Below, one piece after another: positions 31,873-33,278 of a DNA stretch of 33,278 nt (position 1 is the first letter of the stretch; each line of letters starts with the position of its first letter). The notes beneath the pieces are model-generated. The model searched no databases and was not told where the DNA came from. It saw only the letters and a list, made by a program, of their open reading frames with translations. Position numbers and translations under genes: made by a program. The stretch is from contig CADACW010000039.1 of NCBI GenBank assembly GCA_902786565.1, positions 1 to 33,278 on the forward strand, written 5' to 3'. Source of the DNA: an uncultured Prevotellaceae bacterium. Lineage in GTDB: Bacteria; Bacteroidota; Bacteroidia; Bacteroidales; Bacteroidaceae.

Positions 31873-33066
31873 ATGAAACAGCTGAAACTTTGGATGCTGG
31901 CCACCATCCTTACATTTTGTGGCCTGATGATGCTCAGTTCATGTTCAGATGAAGACAACACAGATACGCCTCCGGCAGATGAGGTGGAGTCACAACTGCA
32001 GCGGATGACGCTGCGCGAAAAGGTGGGACAGATGTTCTATGTGCGACCCGAATGTCTCGACACTACCATCCACTTCAACCGCTCTGGCGGTATTGACCAG
32101 AGTGTGGATGACCTCACCAAGATCAGGTTGCAGGCCGTCAACGAGATGATGCGGAAGGTGAATGAGAATTATCCCGTGGGTGGCATCATACTCTATGCAC
32201 ACAACATCGAGGACGAGGCGCAGCTCGCACGCTTCATCCCCGAGATTCGGGCACTGAAAGGCTCACCCCTGCTGTGCATCGACGAGGAGGGCGGGCGTGT
32301 GGCTCGCATCGGGCGCAACAGCAACTTCAAGGTGAAGACCTACGAGTCGATGGGGGCCATCGGCGCCACCGGCGACCCACGGAATGCCTACGAGTGCGGC
32401 AACACCATCGGCACCTATCTCCACCGCTATGGCTTCGATATCGACTTCGCGCCTGTGGCCGACGTGAACACCAATCCTGAGAACATCGTCATCGGTGCAC
32501 GTGCCTTCAGCGACAAACCAGAGATAGCCGCCCCAATGGTGACCAACTATCTACAGGGACTGAAGGATGCTGATGTCGTGGGTTGCATCAAGCACTTCCC
32601 TGGTCACGGCGACACGAAGGCCGACACCCACTTCGGCTATGCCAGCTCACAGAAGACGTGGGAGGAGATGCTCTCGTGCGAGATGGTGACCTTCAAGGCA
32701 GGCATCCAGTGGGGGTGTCAACTCATTATGACGGCTCACATCAGTGCGCCCAATGTGACGGGTGCTGACATGCCTGCCACGATGTCGAGCGTCATCCTGC
32801 AAGACAAGCTGCGCCGCGAACTGGGCTATCAGAACCTCATCATCACCGACGCGATGGAGATGGGAGCCATCACCCAGCAGTACGCCAACGGCGAGGCTGC
32901 CGTGGGCTGCATCAAGGCCGGTGTCGACATTGTGCTCGGCCCGCAGGTGTTCACAGAGGCTTTCGATGCGGTGGTCAAGGCTGTGGAAGCCGGCGAAATC
33001 ACAGAGAAGCGAATTGACGAGAGCGTGCGTCGCATTCTGAAGCTGAAGCAGAGCCTCGGGAGATAG
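31873..33066 (+). CDS. Lipoprotein glycoside hydrolase family 3, NagZ-like beta-N-acetylhexosaminidase
   Basis: A 397-residue enzyme. It starts with a lipoprotein signal (MKQLKLWMLATILTFCGLMM and then LSSC, lipid Cys about residue 24) followed by acidic SDEDNTD, a pattern linked to surface export in Bacteroidetes. The single GH3 barrel has the NagZ signature KHFPGHGDTKADTH, with the catalytic dyad Asp251 and His253, and nucleophile Asp326 in LIITDAMEMGAI. NagZ-type enzymes remove N-acetylglucosamine from peptidoglycan fragments or other glycans; as a lipoprotein this one would work in the envelope or outside. The start at 31873 is preferred over an ATG 18 bases upstream because it starts the signal. 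A group II intron-like sequence begins shortly after its stop codon. Confidence 0.92.
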   Translation: MKQLKLWMLATILTFCGLMMLSSCSDEDNTDTPPADEVESQLQRMTLREKVGQMFYVRPECLDTTIHFNRSGGIDQSVDDLTKIRLQAVNEMMRKVNENYPVGGIILYAHNIEDEAQLARFIPEIRALKGSPLLCIDEEGGRVARIGRNSNFKVKTYESMGAIGATGDPRNAYECGNTIGTYLHRYGFDIDFAPVADVNTNPENIVIGARAFSDKPEIAAPMVTNYLQGLKDADVVGCIKHFPGHGDTKADTHFGYASSQKTWEEMLSCEMVTFKAGIQWGCQLIMTAHISAPNVTGADMPATMSSVILQDKLRRELGYQNLIITDAMEMGAITQQYANGEAAVGCIKAGVDIVLGPQVFTEAFDAVVKAVEAGEITEKRIDESVRRILKLKQSLGR

Positions 33067-33075
33067 GGACGATAT

Positions 33076-33278
33076 GTGAAGCTGGGAAAGAGAGCAATAG
33101 CGGTCGATGGCTCGTCAGCCATCGGCCTGGAGGGGGCAAAACTGCTGTTCGGCGGGGCACTTGGCGGTGCTCCGCCGAATGTTTTAGTATGCTCGGCATG
33201 AGCAATGTCTAACGGGTGCAAGTCCCGAGTGAGCCCTAATAGCGGGAATCACACAGCCAAAGACAAGGGTGTCCATCG
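33076..33278 (+). mobile_element. Probable 5' part of a group II intron, cut by window edge
   Basis: The last about 200 bases carry no gene but are rich in RNA-like stems: CGATGGCT/AGCCATCG (33105-33124), an 11-bp stem (33150-33160 with 33167-33177), GCTC/GAGC (33191-33203) and CGGG/CCCG (33213-33227). The wording TAACGGGTGCAAGTCCCG and the GGGTGTCCATCG at the edge resemble domain I of bacterial group II introns that encode a reverse transcriptase/maturase. The left end is uncertain; GTGAAG at 33076 is a candidate for the intron start, although the usual start is GTGYG. The maturase and domains V-VI would lie beyond the window. Confidence 0.65.

Overview
The window reads as a chromosomal segment of a Bacteroidales bacterium, most likely Prevotella in the broad sense. 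The reasons are: Bacteroidetes-type housekeeping promoters (TTTG, about 20 bp, then TAnnTTTG) in front of most genes; weak Shine-Dalgarno sequences; a type IX secretion tail on a protease; lipoproteins and dockerin/CARDB surface proteins of the kind common in this group; and several secreted glycoside hydrolases. No rRNA, tRNA or CRISPR array was seen.

Left part (1-4920, all minus strand): an envelope-signalling cluster. Its first gene is an unusual fusion: an ECF-type sigma-70 factor joined to one transmembrane helix, a periplasmic linker and a C-terminal outer-membrane beta-barrel-like domain. Downstream are a small lipoprotein, a radical SAM/SPASM protein, a Gfo/Idh/MocA oxidoreductase overlapping it by 4 bp, and the start of another possible membrane protein cut by the window edge. 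The sigma gene, the lipoprotein and the radical SAM gene are each preceded by the same element, TGCAGTC, 16 bp, GACTATATARATAGA, unlike the housekeeping promoters in the rest of the window. The simplest reading is an autoregulated sigma factor and its local regulon. This is the most novel item here. The third copy sits inside a 14-bp-arm hairpin followed by a T run, so a promoter appears nested in a terminator.

Middle part (5294-20445): glyA (serine hydroxymethyltransferase) on the plus strand; a perfect 48-bp palindrome as shared terminator; two co-directional minus-strand genes for secreted dockerin-bearing proteins; and, divergent from them, a subtilisin-like protease with a type IX secretion tail. 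An intergenic array of tandem 22-bp palindromes and a long leader precede a 1606-residue surface protein made of about 13 CARDB-like repeats. A small operon follows: an SPFH/band-7 membrane protein, an Arc-like ribbon-helix-helix protein and a DUF1648 membrane protein.

Right part (20451-33278): a minus-strand operon for a GH2 glycosidase and a GH106-like alpha-L-rhamnosidase. A divergent regulatory region with 21-bp direct repeats separates it from a plus-strand pair, a CPA2 cation/proton antiporter and a GH3 beta-glucosidase/xylosidase with a PA14 insert. The GH3 gene contains a heptanucleotide tandem repeat that could allow phase variation. A NagZ-like GH3 lipoprotein follows, and the last about 200 bases look like the 5' part of a group II intron cut by the window edge. 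The hydrolases suggest plant polysaccharide (pectin/hemicellulose) use.
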